This document shows, in pieces, positions 1 to 11,689 of a stretch of 64,000 bases of DNA. Under the pieces are notes generated by a model. It was not told where the DNA came from. It worked only from the letters and a program-made list of their open reading frames with translations, and ran no database searches. The stretch is from Plectrocnemia conspersa. Lineage: Eukaryota > Arthropoda > Insecta > Trichoptera > Polycentropodidae. How positions within the stretch are numbered: position 1 is the first letter of the stretch; the number at the start of each line of letters is the position of its first letter. The stretch spans positions 1-64,000 of the forward strand of contig VTFK01000670.1 in NCBI GenBank assembly GCA_009617715.1, read 5' to 3'. The position numbers and the translations under genes are program-made.

Positions 1-33
1 TTGACTCTTGCACCGGGGTAATGCGCGCTTATA

Positions 34-336
34 CTCTATTTGCATTAATACAATCAGTTTGACAGCTATCCATTCCATTATTATTAATAATTGAGAAGGA
101 GATAGCAAGTTTGGGTTTATGCCCCTAATATTAGCTCTACATTCGATATCTTATCATTACTCTGGTTTATTTTTTGAACACATTTATAGAAAAGAATGTA
201 TAAATGAGTTCAAAAAATAACCGGAATGAAGCATATATCTGTATTGTGTGCTTTAGAGCTAATAGTTGGAGCGTAAATCCAAACTTGCCATCTGTAATGG
301 ATAGCTCTTGAACTGACTGTGTTAACGCAAATAGAG
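34..336. mobile_element. Foldback MITE, mariner-like (TA target site)
   Basis: A 303 bp near-palindrome. The left arm begins CTCTATTTGC and the right arm ends GCAAATAGAG. The two arms match over roughly 140 bp each with indels (the left arm has an extra ~25 bp block near 85-110) and meet near 190. TA lies directly outside each end (32-33 and 337-338), as expected for a Tc1/mariner-mobilised non-autonomous element. No coding capacity is visible. Confidence 0.75.
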
Positions 337-612
337 TAGATATTTTTTAATGTCAAGAGATGCCATTATTAAGATTTGAAAAATATTTTATTGGTTACAG
401 GTTATACTTAATTATTTTTGTTTTTTTAATTTAAATATCAATTCCTTCGTACAGTGGTACCTCGGTTTTATTGACTATGTTATTGAGGTCATATTCTCAG
501 ACGTGAATTTTTACCACTGTATTTATTGAGGTCATATTCTCAGACATGACGCAGCCACAAATCGCGGCCCACAACTATTTTCTGCAATCCGTAAATGCTT
601 AAAAAATGAGTA

Positions 613-839
613 TCTAAACCAAATTTTGCCCAATAGGAGAGCGCAAAAAAAAACAATTATCTCTTCTCAGAAGTCAAAAGCAATAAAATCGTCTGGTCGC
701 TGTCGCAGTGGAACGCTCGGTAACGAGCGTTCCCACTGCGACGGCGCCGACACGATTTTATTGCTTTTGACGTGAATTTTTGCCTTCTGAGAAGTAATAA
801 TTATTTTTGTGCTATCCTATTGACCAAAATTCGGTTTGA
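613..839. mobile_element. Palindromic repeat core, copy 1 (CGAGCGTTCC family)
   Basis: Two arms of about 110 bp face each other around a centre near 722, where GGAACGCTCG meets CGAGCGTTCC. The outer ends read AAACCAAATTTTG and CAAAATTCGGTTT. The left arm lacks ~14 bp present in the right arm. Related copies lie at about 16.68 kb (left arm only), 26.98 kb (right arm and core) and 43.03 kb (complete). Confidence 0.75.
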
Positions 840-1320
840 ATATACTTTGACCAATACTGTTATATATTGTTTTACTTTTATAGTTTTAAAACTATAATAA
901 GTCATAGAACTTTCATTAGGTTATGTTGGGTTTGGTTAATTCGTGAAGGTTAGGCTTAGGTTTGAACAGCAAATAAACGTTTTATAGATATTTTAGAGCA
1001 GCATATAATTTCACCAGCGCCTATCAGTTAAATTATAATTTTGCTTCTAGAAATATATATCTACTGGTGAAAGTATATTTGGACTTCACTAGTGAAAATA
1101 TAACTGCACTGAAAAATACACATTCACTGCAACATTTATACATCGCGCGTAAATAAATAATGATAAGCATGTAAATTAATATGTATAAAAAATTTGAAAT
1201 CATATATTTTTATTAGCATCTGCAAGATAAATTATATTTTCACTGATAAAAATATATATCTACTGGTGAAAATGTATTCTGATATGATTACACCGAAAGG
1301 ATATATTTTAAAACATATTT
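840..1320. repeat. Interspersed repeat next to palindrome, copy 1
   Basis: This AT-rich segment follows the palindrome and matches, in the same order, the sequence after the palindromes at 27.13-27.55 kb and 43.27-43.56 kb. A reverse copy without a palindrome is at 38.02-38.37 kb. Shared landmarks are TTTCATTAGG, GGTTTGAACA, AGAGCAGCATATAATTTCAC and ACTGGTGAAA-type motifs. From 1321 to 1659 I see only intronic or intergenic AT-rich sequence and the acceptor of the next exon. Confidence 0.6.
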
Positions 1321-1659
1321 TTTTTTGAGGCATTACCCGAGAATTTCTGTTTAGAATCAGACGTCATTTCAGCTTTTTTCACAGAGTGTGGCTTTCTACA
1401 TGAGGTCTGATATGTATAGATCGTAAATCAAATACAGTGCAAATTGTTTAGCACCACTAACGATTGCTAGTTGAAAAGATATTATTTTTGTAAAATTAGG
1501 CGTTCTAAATTTAGATAAAATACTGATCGACAACTTCTCTAAATTTTGTGTTTAAATATGCGCTGGATAAGACGCTGTGATTTTTTTTGTAATGTTTGTC
1601 TAGAGCGCTCGGCGTCCATGTGTTAAGCTTAGGTGTTATAATTTTATTTATTATTACAG

Positions 1660-4600
1660 ACCTCGAACATAGATCCGAACATGGTGCCGATAAACGAATC
1701 GATCATCTCTCTCCTGCTCAAGTTGCACTCGCAACTGTCTGGCTGCTTAGATAGCTTCAGCCTGGAAGACGACAATGTGGATCTTATTCCGGAGCAAACC
1801 TCGCCGATGGATACTAGCTCGGCTGCTCCGTCGCCGATCGGCGTGCGACAGGAATCATGTGATATTAGCCCTAGTGGTGTACGGGAGGAGGACGAAAGCT
1901 CGAGCGCGATAAGTCCAAGGGTAGCTGCCGTAGCAGCCGAATTCGATTTAAGTGATAAACGAAGCCAAAGCTCTATTGAAAGTATTTCTACGGGAGATCT
2001 TTTGAATGAAAATAGGATAGGTAAGGTTTATTTGTGATTGTGAGATGTGTGAAATATCTGTAATTTTTATTTTTGTTATTGCGTTTATAGGTGACGGACC
2101 ACATTTCATAGGTAGCCTTTTACGGAAATTATGTAAATTAGACGAAAAGAACGTGGAGGAGATAAATAAGGTGCGGAACACTCTGTGGCCGAAACAGAGA
2201 GAACGACAAGCTGAACAGCGAGCCAGGGAGCAAAAGGAGAGAGAAGAGCGGACTAGACGAGCTCGGGAGCGTCAACGCGTTCTCATGCAAGACTTTGCAC
2301 ACAGGCAAAACGCTTTCATGAAGAAGGCCATGGAGACGGGTAAGAACATATTAAATTATATGGTTATGTGGTTTTTTTCTTATTAGCTACCGGTCTGAAT
2401 GTTATAGAGGAATGCGCCGGAATGGAATGGCAGGACGAAGAAGAAGAAGTCTTAGAGAAGGAATATGATTGTATTATATGCAACACTACGTCGCCGAGCA
2501 CAGAATCGAATCCTATTGGATTAGTTGTCTTATTACAAGTATGTGTAATCATCGTACATATAATTAAAAGTTACATATGTAAATCTTACGAATTATTTTA
2601 CAGTCCACGTCAGTGGTAGGTCATAGAAGAAAAGGACAAGAACGACCCGCTCTTCCGTTGAGCGACTCCGAAAGAGCCCGTCATTTGGCTTCCAGAGACG
2701 CCACTCTAGCCGCCGAATACTTCCGCCGTCATCACGAAATGGATCAGCACTTTGATAGTGTCAGTATGAAAAATGCGCAAGTGTTACGAATAACGTCAGT
2801 ACTAAAGCGTGAGGATTATTTCAGGAATCTTGGCAAGTGTCCGTGAACGTCGGCTGGGAGGGCGGTGTGCACGTGCAGTCCTGCGGACATCACGTTCACT
2901 TAGCATGCCTGCAGGCTTACCTTCGCTCTCTGACCAATCCTCAGAGGCCGCACAATCTGCACATCGACAGGCAGTTATTTTCACATTAGTGACTTTGTGC
3001 ACGTACGTGTGCGCCGCACGAACGATCTTAACTCTCGGTTTGTTTCAGGGGTGAATTCTTGTGTCCGGTGTGCCGACAGCTGGCCAACTCTGTCCTGCCC
3101 CTGTCGCCGCAGCTGGGGCGCGCGAGCCTCGCACGGTGCCAGCCCCCAGACTCGCCAACTCTAGTCAATGAGATTCTCAATTTTTTGAAAGACTGTCAGC
3201 AGCCGCCTGTACGTATCTTAATAAATTTAATAAATTAAAAAAAATCTATATAGTCTCGGTGATATATTTTTTTGTATCACATGAAGAACTATTCTTTTAT
3301 TTCATATGCTCAAAACACTGAAACAGATCGTATTTATGCCAGATTTTTAATGAACTGCATTTGTGCATGATATGATGCGCTCGTTAAACTCTGTTCAAAT
3401 CTTATTTTAATAAACGATTTCAGTGATTTTATTTATAGAATTTGCTTGATAAAAGGATGGGTTCATTGACATTTGGGGTTGGTGGAAGGAATATATGTCA
3501 TCAATATTTTTTTTATCACACTTGTCGCATTGTGTTAGTTTTAACTGTTTTTTACTATTGTTTGATATATAAATCAGCATATGCCGATTCCGGCATTTTA
3601 TTTTACTTGTTCTATTTATTTTTTTTACCACATACATTCGCGCATGGCTAGGGCCTGAAGTGTAGATATGTTGTACAAGAAGAAGGTCGTATATGTTGCA
3701 CGAAAATACAAACAATTCGTTTTAAGGAACAAAGTATTTATTTTAATGCACATATCTCTCAAAATAATTCCCTTTTATTCATTACAAAATTTTGAGGAAA
3801 TATATTCAAAATATTATAGGAACAATTAAATGACATTAAATTAATTGAAAAACGGTGAATCTGTTTCGGTTTGAAAGTCCTAGATAATACAGTATCAAGG
3901 AATAAAGGAAATATATTTAAAAATTTATGAGTTCCAAAAACACAAAAATTGAATAAAACAAGTCAATTATAATAGTGGAGTGTTAACTAGCTGGAGGGGA
4001 TATTTTGACTAAAATGTTACATTTTTGTCTAGATTCATCGATGCAAAAGACCATATTTCACATGTGATTCTAATTAAAAAATAGTTATTATTCCTCCATC
4101 CGGAGCTAAAAAATCACCGTGCAGGCGGGCTATGTATAAAAAAATACAATATGACTCAAAAATCACATTAAATCATTATTTACGACTGGTTGGCTATTTT
4201 GTCTTTGTTTCATCGTAACGCGCGGATATACACGTCCATGGGGAAATTGGTGCACACCTGTTTTATTTCTTTTTTCTTTAGAATTCTAGACTTGATCGCA
4301 CTTTGTGTTTAATATTTCGCGCTTCCTACTAGCATATTGACAAGTCTAGATTACCAAAAATCAGTTTCTTAGTAAATTCGAGGGACGCGTCAATTAGTTT
4401 TAGAACTTTAGAATTAATTTGGATCTACTAATCAGTTCACATTGCTTTTCTTTTATTAGAACTCATCCAAATTATCGGAAGCAATGGTTAAAGCAATGGA
4501 AGACATGGCCAATTCTACCCAGTTGCGATTCAAACAGCGTGGCGGCGCTCCTAATCATCAGACTCTACTATTGTTTGTGTCGTCGGTAGCCAGGACGAAT

Positions 4601-7283
4601 CTTGAAGCGGAATTAGTTCAAAGAGGCGGCTCTTTGACGGCTTCGAGTGTCAGATACAAACCGCGAAGAGACTGCATAGGTTTGTCGCTTAACATTAGAT
4701 CCCGACACATCCATCTTTAAATTTGAGACTATGATGTTTTTGTTTTACAGTTCCATTATTACACGTTTTGGCGGTCCACGCCAGAGTACTGGCACAATGG
4801 TCGGTGAGCGCATGGTGGAACGAGCTGACGACAGCTCCGTCTGAGGTGGGTTACGGTTCAAGGGGCAACAGCATAAGAGTAGTGTATCAAGCCCCGTTCC
4901 CCGGAGAGCTGGTAGTAGCTGGAATCGTCGGCAGTACTGAAGAATCGTTAGGCGTTAGAGAGCTTCCGTTGTTGTTGAAAGATCCTATAGCAATATTGAT
5001 ACACTTCTTACTATTAGCACCGTTACATCTAGAATTACGTGAGTGATTATTTATTAAATTATCCCCCTTTTCTTGATTTAATGTAATTGTTAATTCCAGC
5101 ATATTTAACTTGTATGGTGAGAGTACTGTACAATCTGACTTATTATCAAGTGGTGGCGCAGCTCTTGTCTGGCATGACTGCTAAGCAGCGAGATGCAATC
5201 AGGACTTGCAACAGCAATGCTATGACTGGTCTGACTCACGCTGCGTGCCTTTTGCTGGATACGCTGAAAGAATCTGAGATATTCGCTGACGACGAGTTAT
5301 TCGAAGAGGCGTCCACGTCTACGGCTCCTGAAATAGACGGAATGCCAAACTTTGCTGCACTAGAAAGAGAAGTATGTTATAAAAAAATTGTAACCAGTTA
5401 TTTTCTTGCTACTTGATCGAATTATTCTAGAACTCAATCGGTTAATTTTTCGACTGTCTTTATCTCAACAGCGTTTTGCTTATGAATCTCAATATTATTT
5501 AATGTATGGGAGTTCATTAGTTTATTAGTCAATGTGCAATCGAAGAAGTTGATCTTGAAAAGACTGCCAATGCCAAACATTTTGAACGACATTATATTCT
5601 AATATGTATTTTTCTTCAACAGTTACAAAAATTATGTCTTCCGTATTTGAGGATATCGTCCCTCCTCAAGCACCACCTTTACGGTGAACCTTTACCTGAA
5701 ATTTCGACGCCGGAAACAGAGTTTGTGCACCTTGTCAACTATTTAGAACTCGTACCCAAAGGTATGCTGTTATTTTTTTTATTTATTACACATCATTTAT
5801 TCCTTTATATAAATCACTTTCAATATCATCAGATATTGCCGCCTTCGGTTGGGTTAACTTCGACGCTTCCAAGGCTCTGCAATGGTGCGGCGGCTCTGAA
5901 GGCAGCGAAATGGCTTTGGTGACACATTGGGCTACAGGGTTAGGCGGCGCTGCGAGCAGATGCCCGGCGCCCACCAGACGGTTGCTACTGCAGCATCATC
6001 AGTGGGCGCAGCCGGCTTTGTTGCGTTTGCCGAGAGACTACGATAGGCTTTTCACTGTGAGTGCATTAGTCGAGTATGCTTATGAGATGATTTTCATTGG
6101 AAACTACTATTGTTTTATTACGTTTATAGTACTATCACGAGAGGATTTGTTCCCAATGCGGAGCCATACCCAAAGAAGCATCTGTGTGCTTGTTATGTGG
6201 AACTGTCATCTGTCTCAAGCAGCAGTGTTGTCGTCAGCAAGATGTTTACGAAGCAGTATCGGTAAGATAATTACTACATAGATCATATTTATGTATAGTA
6301 AGTTTCTCTAGTCAAAATGTTCCCACCAAGATCGTAGGAATAAACTGATGGCGAACGGGATCGAGAAAATGACACAGAATGGCACTTTCCGACACTAAAG
6401 AGCAGACGGATAACGGAAGTCTATCTCCATAGTGAATCTAAAATCACTCTGTAGAAAGGAGTCTGCAATAGATCGAATGCATTTATACAATTTTAAATCA
6501 TCTGCGTACAGAAGAAAACTTGAATTTGTAACTGCTGTATTTGTCATTAAGAGCAGAGGACCAGGTTGGACCCTTGAGGGGTGAAATATTCTTTTTTTGA
6601 GGGGCCGCCATAGGCTACAAACTGTCTACGATCCCTCAAATAACTAAGTTAAATCATCCGAGCAACCGAGGTTCGAATTTTTTTTTAGTAATAACCCATG
6701 ACAAACCTTGTCAAAGGCCTTCTCAAAATCTGTATATACGACGTCTACTTGAATTCCCGCATTGAGAGATTTTTGTGAAAAAGTGGAATGGGCGAGACGA
6801 AACCCATGTTGTTCGCCGAAAGTGATTAAAACATATCTATGAATAATTATTTCAAACAATTTATAAATATCTATTCGTAATCATTTTGTATATATTCTGC
6901 ACACTAATGGGGACAGGACTCTTCGTGAATCATAGTCTTATATAATTTTTAATATATTTTAGCATTCAATTGACTGCGGAGGAGGCACTGGAATATTCCT
7001 CGTCGTCACATCCACTTACATAATAATCGTACGAGGCAGGCGAGCCTGCTTATGGGGATCCCTATATCTCGACGATTACGACGAAGAGGATAGAGATCTT
7101 AAGTATGATTATCTTTGTTTGTCGAAACATTTATAGTGTACTAATTAAATTTTATTTATTTACAGACGCGGTAAACCACTATACTTATCTCAAGATAGAT
7201 TCGAACTGCTCGAACAGCAATGGTTAGCTCATCGTTTCGACCACACAAAACGGACTTGGGTGTGGCACCGTGACGCACTTTAA
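1660..7283 (+). CDS. Ubr3: UBR3-like E3 ubiquitin-protein ligase, C-terminal 14 exons (partial)
   Basis: Fourteen exons join in frame: 1660-2020, 2091-2339, 2387-2538, 2604-2780, 2825-2973, 3049-3208, 4460-4679, 4751-5038, 5100-5371, 5623-5761, 5833-6056, 6130-6261, 6963-7102 and 7166-7283 (TAA at 7281). They encode 926 residues. The first exon follows a TTACAG acceptor with no start codon at its edge, so the N-terminal part, including the expected UBR box, lies off the window. Visible parts in order are a Ser/Pro-rich stretch, an Arg/Glu-rich helix (about 2190-2300), a divergent RING split over exons 3-6 (CIIC, then [14 protein letters not shown], then CPVCRQ), a long helical region, and a C-terminal cysteine-rich module (ICSQCG, CLLCG, CCRQQ) with a GGGTGIFL strand, the UBR autoinhibitory type domain. 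The family ubiquitinates substrates in the cytosol. The RING order and the DCIIC...TSPS signature favour UBR3 over UBR1/2. Introns are 44-1251 bp; the one before exon 13 holds an antisense retrotransposon fragment. Confidence 0.9.
3700..3780. repeat. Interspersed repeat shared with 16.12 kb
   Basis: Inside the 1.25 kb UBR3 intron (3209-4459). The block around AATGCACATATCTCT and AAAATAATTCCC is repeated at about 16115-16195 in the same orientation with few differences. The rest of this intron is AT-rich with no open frame of interest. Confidence 0.6.
4210..4262 (+). repeat. Interspersed repeat, inverted partner at 24.29 kb
   Basis: The block containing ACACGTCCATGGGGAAATTG and nearby CGCGGATAT matches the reverse complement of 24289-24345 over about 50 bp. 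It is GC-richer than the surrounding intron, so it is probably part of a dispersed element whose family I cannot name. Confidence 0.55.
6300..6860 (-). mobile_element. Non-LTR retrotransposon fragment, antisense in UBR3 intron
   Basis: Reverse-strand translation gives reverse transcriptase pieces ([11 protein letters not shown], then [20 protein letters not shown]) that match the element at 8859-9060. The lower part (6300-6600) matches the reverse complement of 9230-9470. It is internally shortened: the region with the active-site motif is missing between about 6640 and 6540. It lies between the splice sites of UBR3 intron 12 (6262-6962) and leaves them intact. Confidence 0.85.
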
Positions 7284-8845
7284 ATTGTATACATATAAAT
7301 GTCTGTGTGAAATATATAACCACATTTATGTCATTAGCGCTGCTTTGAACCAATAATCACACACGTTTCGATCGAACGAGACAATAATCTGAGACTAAAT
7401 TATGATTTGCCTAAAATTAACATTAAGTGTTCCTCTTGCACAGAGTGGTTATGTTACTTGATCGGTTTCGTTCATTCTTGTTCACATACGCATATATAAT
7501 TAATCACGTGTTTAATGGATAGATTAAAAAGATATATATGTATATATATATAAATATTTATATATATGTATATATATATAAATATTTAACGATACCGATT
7601 TACGCAAGCAAAATACTTGCTATATATAATTGTTGTAATTATACTAAATAGATAACAACAGAAAGTCAGGAGTGGATTATATTTTATGTATAGAAAATTG
7701 TGATCAGACGCTTCAATTAACTAAATATGAAAGAAAGCTTCCCCTCTGTAGGTTTAGTGCATATATAAATATATGTATAAATATATAATCGATTATTATT
7801 GTCTAGTGATAAGTTAGGATCTTCTAATCAAATTGAAAAATGGCCGCTACTTGTATATTTTAATTCATATATATATATTAGATATATATACGAATATTAT
7901 ATTCAGCAGGGTTTATTTATTTTATTGTATATGTGTACTTTTTTCAAGTTGCGATACTTGATAATTTCAGGCGAGCATTTTTTTTTTTATTAATGATGAT
8001 AAATTTTGCTGTACCGTTTATATATTATTTACATATAGCTTTCCGGATGGTGCATAATGCTTTTTTTGTGCTCGTTCTGTTGTAAAAATTGTATTAAATT
8101 AATATTTTTTTTTTTATTATTATTATATATATACGTCAATGAATATATTTTAATTATAGTTAAAACAATTTAAAGTCAATAATATATATATAGCCTGTTA
8201 AACGATAAATAAGATTCAATGCAAAAAATATCATGCTAAAGCTTATATTGTATTAAACATATGCACTTTATAGCCGTGATTGTTTTAATGAATTTTATTT
8301 TTGATGAATCGTTATTTCGTTTTCATATATAAAGAATTGAAAGAACACGTACTTATACAATTATGAAAAGTGCCTCCACACTTTTATAGCATTTAACGAA
8401 AGGAACATTGTGTATGTTGAGAATAAAGGGATTATAATCGAAAAACTTGCTGTTTACGTCTTATCGAATTATATAAAAACTGCGGTACGCTGAATATTGT
8501 CGGTTGACGAATCAAAGATATAAAATTATTAATTGACATTGTGCATAAAATGTATTTCGATGAATTAACAAGTTATTGTTTTCCATCATGTTTTTATTTA
8601 CATGTGTTAATTTGTATTAAATTACATACATGAATACCTTGTTTTCATTATAACCCTTTGCACTCGTAATCGTTTTCGTACTAGGTATGTCGCCAGCTCG
8701 GGAAAAATGTTATTCTTTTTAAAAATTAAAATTATATATGTAGAGCATAAATATGAATAAACTAATACCAAAAACGAAGAAATCAGAACAAATACTTGCA
8801 TTTAAATTTTTTGTGTTCTCTCAAGTACCATTGGTTGACAATCCA
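7284..8845 (+). other. UBR3 3' UTR and AT-rich intergenic DNA
   Basis: Very AT-rich, without a convincing coding frame. At about 7535-7590 a ~27 bp unit of TATATATGTATATATATATA type is repeated twice. Several AATAAA-like sites occur (for example near 8208), so the polyadenylation site cannot be chosen. TTGCACTCG next to AACCC near 8650 resembles one end of the TTAA-type elements seen elsewhere. Confidence 0.5.
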
Positions 8846-8858
8846 TCTTCGGTAAGTT

Positions 8859-10077
8859 TTGTTAGACCAACAGCACGGGTTTCGTCCTGCCCGTTCCACT
8901 GTTACTAACCTTCTGTCGTTCACCAAAACGGTGACAACTTCTCTCGATGCGGGAATTCAAGTAGACGTTGTGTATAGAGATTTTGAGAAAGCCTTTGACA
9001 AAGTTTGTCATAGGTTATTATTAAAAAAATTGTCGAACCTCGGTTGCTCAGATAATTGAACTCGATTATTCTCGAGTTATTTAAGCAATCGTAGGCAGTT
9101 TGTAACCTATGGTGGCCGATTGTCAAAAGAATATTTTACCCCTTCGGGGGTTCCTCAAGGATCCAATCTGGGACCTCTGCTTTTGTGTTATTTATTAATG
9201 ACATAAATACAGCAATTAAAAAATTCAAGTTTTTTCTGTACGCAGATGATTTAAAATTATATAAATGCATTCGATCTGTTGCGGACTCATTCTCTCTACA
9301 AAGTGATTTAGACTCTCTGTGGAGATGGGCTTCCGTTAACCGTCTGCCCTTTAGTGTCGGAAAGTGCCATTCTGTGTCATTTTCTCGATCCCGTTCGCCA
9401 TCAGCTTATTTCTACCATCTCGGTGGTAACATTTTGACTAGAGAAACTTCCACTAAAGATCTCGGAATCACTTTCGAGAGCAAATGGAGGTTCTCTCTAC
9501 ACATACACGACGTCTGTGATAAATCTTCCAAGATGCTCGGCTTTGTCATGAGTAATGCCTTTCACTTTGACGATCCGTCAGTTATTCGCATCCTCTATGA
9601 CACCTTAGTTCGTAGCATTCTTGAATCGGGATCTATAATTTGGAATCCCCGAATAGCCAAATATTCCCTTTTAGTTGAAAAATTCAAAAAAGATATTTAA
9701 GATACCTTTACAAAAGGACATTTGGTTCTTATCCGTACATATATCCCAGCGCCTTTCTTTTAGGAGCGTTGGGATATGATTCGCTGAGTTCTAGCAGAAA
9801 GCTGTACGTCGCTAAGCATTTTTTCAAATTACTTAAAAGTACTGTCAACAATCCAGCTATTCTCGAGGAATTCCAGTTTTGGGTTCCGGAACATTTTCGA
9901 GAATCACGATCGCGACCTCTTTTGATGGCCGTTAGGGCTAGGACATCCGCACTTGCCGACTCACCTATAACTGTGGCCATCCGGCTCCTTTATACGCTGG
10001 CATTACATATTGACTTATTTAATGTTAGCTACGAGGATCTGATCCAGTTTGTATCATTTAATTTTGATATTTTATAA
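8859..10077 (+). pseudogene. Reverse transcriptase pol remnant
   Basis: Three successive reading frames cover the reverse transcriptase: 8859-9059 ([23 protein letters not shown]), a frame-shifted and stop-interrupted stretch with GVPQGSNLGPLLF around 9150-9190, and 9185-9700 holding the catalytic [10 protein letters not shown] at about 9232-9262. A stop at 9698 and a further shift lead to the tail at 9769-10077 (LREKF-free helical C-terminus, ending near RLLYTLALHIDLF). Stops at 9057 and 9698 plus the frameshifts make the copy inactive. The G-V-P-Q-G and YADD motifs place it in the non-LTR group; assignment to jockey or CR1 is inference. Confidence 0.85.
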
Positions 10078-10159
10078 TTTTTTGTTTGTTTAAGTATTGT
10101 TATATTTATGTATATATTCGTTCTTTTAAGTTTTATAAATTTAAAATTTGTTTTCGACC

Positions 10160-10197
10160 ATCGTGGGGCACTGGGGTAACCTGTTAGGCCACGATGA
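10160..10197 (+). other. 3' hairpin of the retrotransposon
   Basis: CATCGTGG and CCACGATG can pair as an 8 bp stem around a 22 bp loop, just upstream of the A-rich tail. The truncated third copy keeps CATCGTG at about 22400. A 3' stem-loop of this kind may serve reverse transcriptase recognition; that is inference. Confidence 0.5.
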
Positions 10198-10215
10198 TCT
10201 TAATTTAATCTAAAA

Positions 10216-11035
10216 AAAATAAAAATAACAATAAATTAATACAATAATAAGGCGATGACCCATTTTAAAATATTTATGGGACCAAAAATGTTTTAACCAT
10301 AAATAAATAAATATACACAAATAACAAAGACATGCCGCTCAGTATTAGATATATCTACCTGCGAACGAAGAAAGCTTACATCGCTTGCAGAAATACAAAA
10401 TTGTACCGTTTTACAACAATTAAAAAATCCACAAGGTATATCTATGTTTATATAAACTGATGTTAGGTATATTTTTAAAAACTAAAATACGTCCCATCAA
10501 AGGTCAAATGAAACGTTGCAGTTAATGTCATATTATTTTATATATTTCTTAATAAAAAATAGACAAAACTTTTAATGAGTAGCTTTATGGTGATTTTATA
10601 TATTCGAGCTAATAGTGATTAAATAGCATATTTTTATATAAAAATAAACAAAGTGATGCACGAAAAAGGTCACTACGTTTAATAAGTGGGATATTGATTT
10701 ATTATAAATTAAAGAAACAAATATGGAAAAATATTCTTTTTTAATTTTTCGTAAATCCTCAAGTTCTATTAGTATACCGACTCATCAGTGTAAAACAATT
10801 AAAAAAAATCAATAGGTTGTATACAGTTTTTTGGGAACTTGGGGCCCAGGACATTTATCACTTGGAGGAAATATTGCTATTTATAAGGTACATTATTCTC
10901 CAATTTTCTGATGTGGTACGATTTGTTTGAGAACCCGTTTCTTTCTCGCTATTATTTTAATTGCTTGTATTCCACCTTCGATTCAAGGCAACAGGCCTAA
11001 AAAAAAATTAAAAAAAAAAAATTAAAAAAATAGAC
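10216..11035. other. AT-rich intergenic DNA
   Basis: No coding frame, RNA gene or clear repeat is visible apart from A-rich runs near 10998-11030. A 12 bp word, GGCCTAA with flanks, occurs on both sides of those A runs (about 10990 and 11040). Confidence 0.4.
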
Positions 11036-11654
11036 AACAGGCCTAATTTCGACGTTACTCTCTTTACTATCATCATTGGAAGATGAAAAATCAAACATGA
11101 AATCCTCCCCATCACTATCATTACAATCACTATATTCAGCGATAGCACTGTTTTTTACAATAAAATAAAAAAAAATTCACAATAAAATTTAAAAAAATGA
11201 AAAAATTAGTAATTAAAACAAAATTATTAATCACTATAGTCTTACTTAGACACAAATTATGGACACCCGAGACACTGTCGAAAAACCCAATAGGCAATAA
11301 AAACGTCACCGACGCATGTCTACCGAAGGACGATCGCCAACCATTGCCTTCGGAGAAATCTACGGCACATCTGCATTTAAATTTAGTCATAAAAAAACCC
11401 TGACTTAACACGATAAATGAGCTCCCTGGCATGATTCAAGTAAAAATGATATTTTTTTGATAAGATATGCTTCTTGAAACTCTTGTCTACAACACTGCAA
11501 AAACGCCATTCAAAACAGGCACAGGAAATACCCAAAAATCGACGTTATATTTCATTATTTGAAATGGTGCGCCTGAAGCACCCTAAGAGTAATATAGAGC
11601 CAAGCGCTGGTGCATCTCACGCACCTTACGAGCAGAAAGGGTTAAAGACTCCAT
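11036..11654 (-). mobile_element. Decayed piggyBac-like 5' end (tentative)
   Basis: At 11651 an AAAGGG|TTAA junction gives a TTAACCCTTT end on the reverse strand, followed by ~250 bp of non-coding DNA. A reverse-strand acidic frame at about 11160-11040 (EYSDCNDSDGEDF...) resembles the acidic N-terminus of piggyBac transposases. Nothing recognisable follows, so the element is truncated. A second TTAACCCTTT of opposite orientation starts at 11682. The assignment rests on the terminal motif and acidity only. Confidence 0.35.
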
Positions 11655-11689
11655 GTCCAATTTAAATATTACTAGTAATATTAACCCTT

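Larger units (their letters stand above)
8850..10215 (+). mobile_element. 5'-truncated non-LTR retrotransposon (jockey/CR1-like)
   Basis: The copy begins inside the reverse transcriptase domain and runs to an A-rich 3' end near 10205-10250, the usual outcome of target-primed reverse transcription that stopped early. It carries broken pol frames, an untranslated 3' region and a short 3' hairpin (10160-10197). Related fragments lie at 6300-6860 (reverse) and 21165-22400. No target-site duplication was evident by eye. Confidence 0.85.

Noticed and set aside
1948..2181. Reverse-strand ORF of 77 codons over UBR3 exons 1-2
   Set aside because: It overlaps two clear UBR3 exons and spans their intron; it is an antisense shadow.
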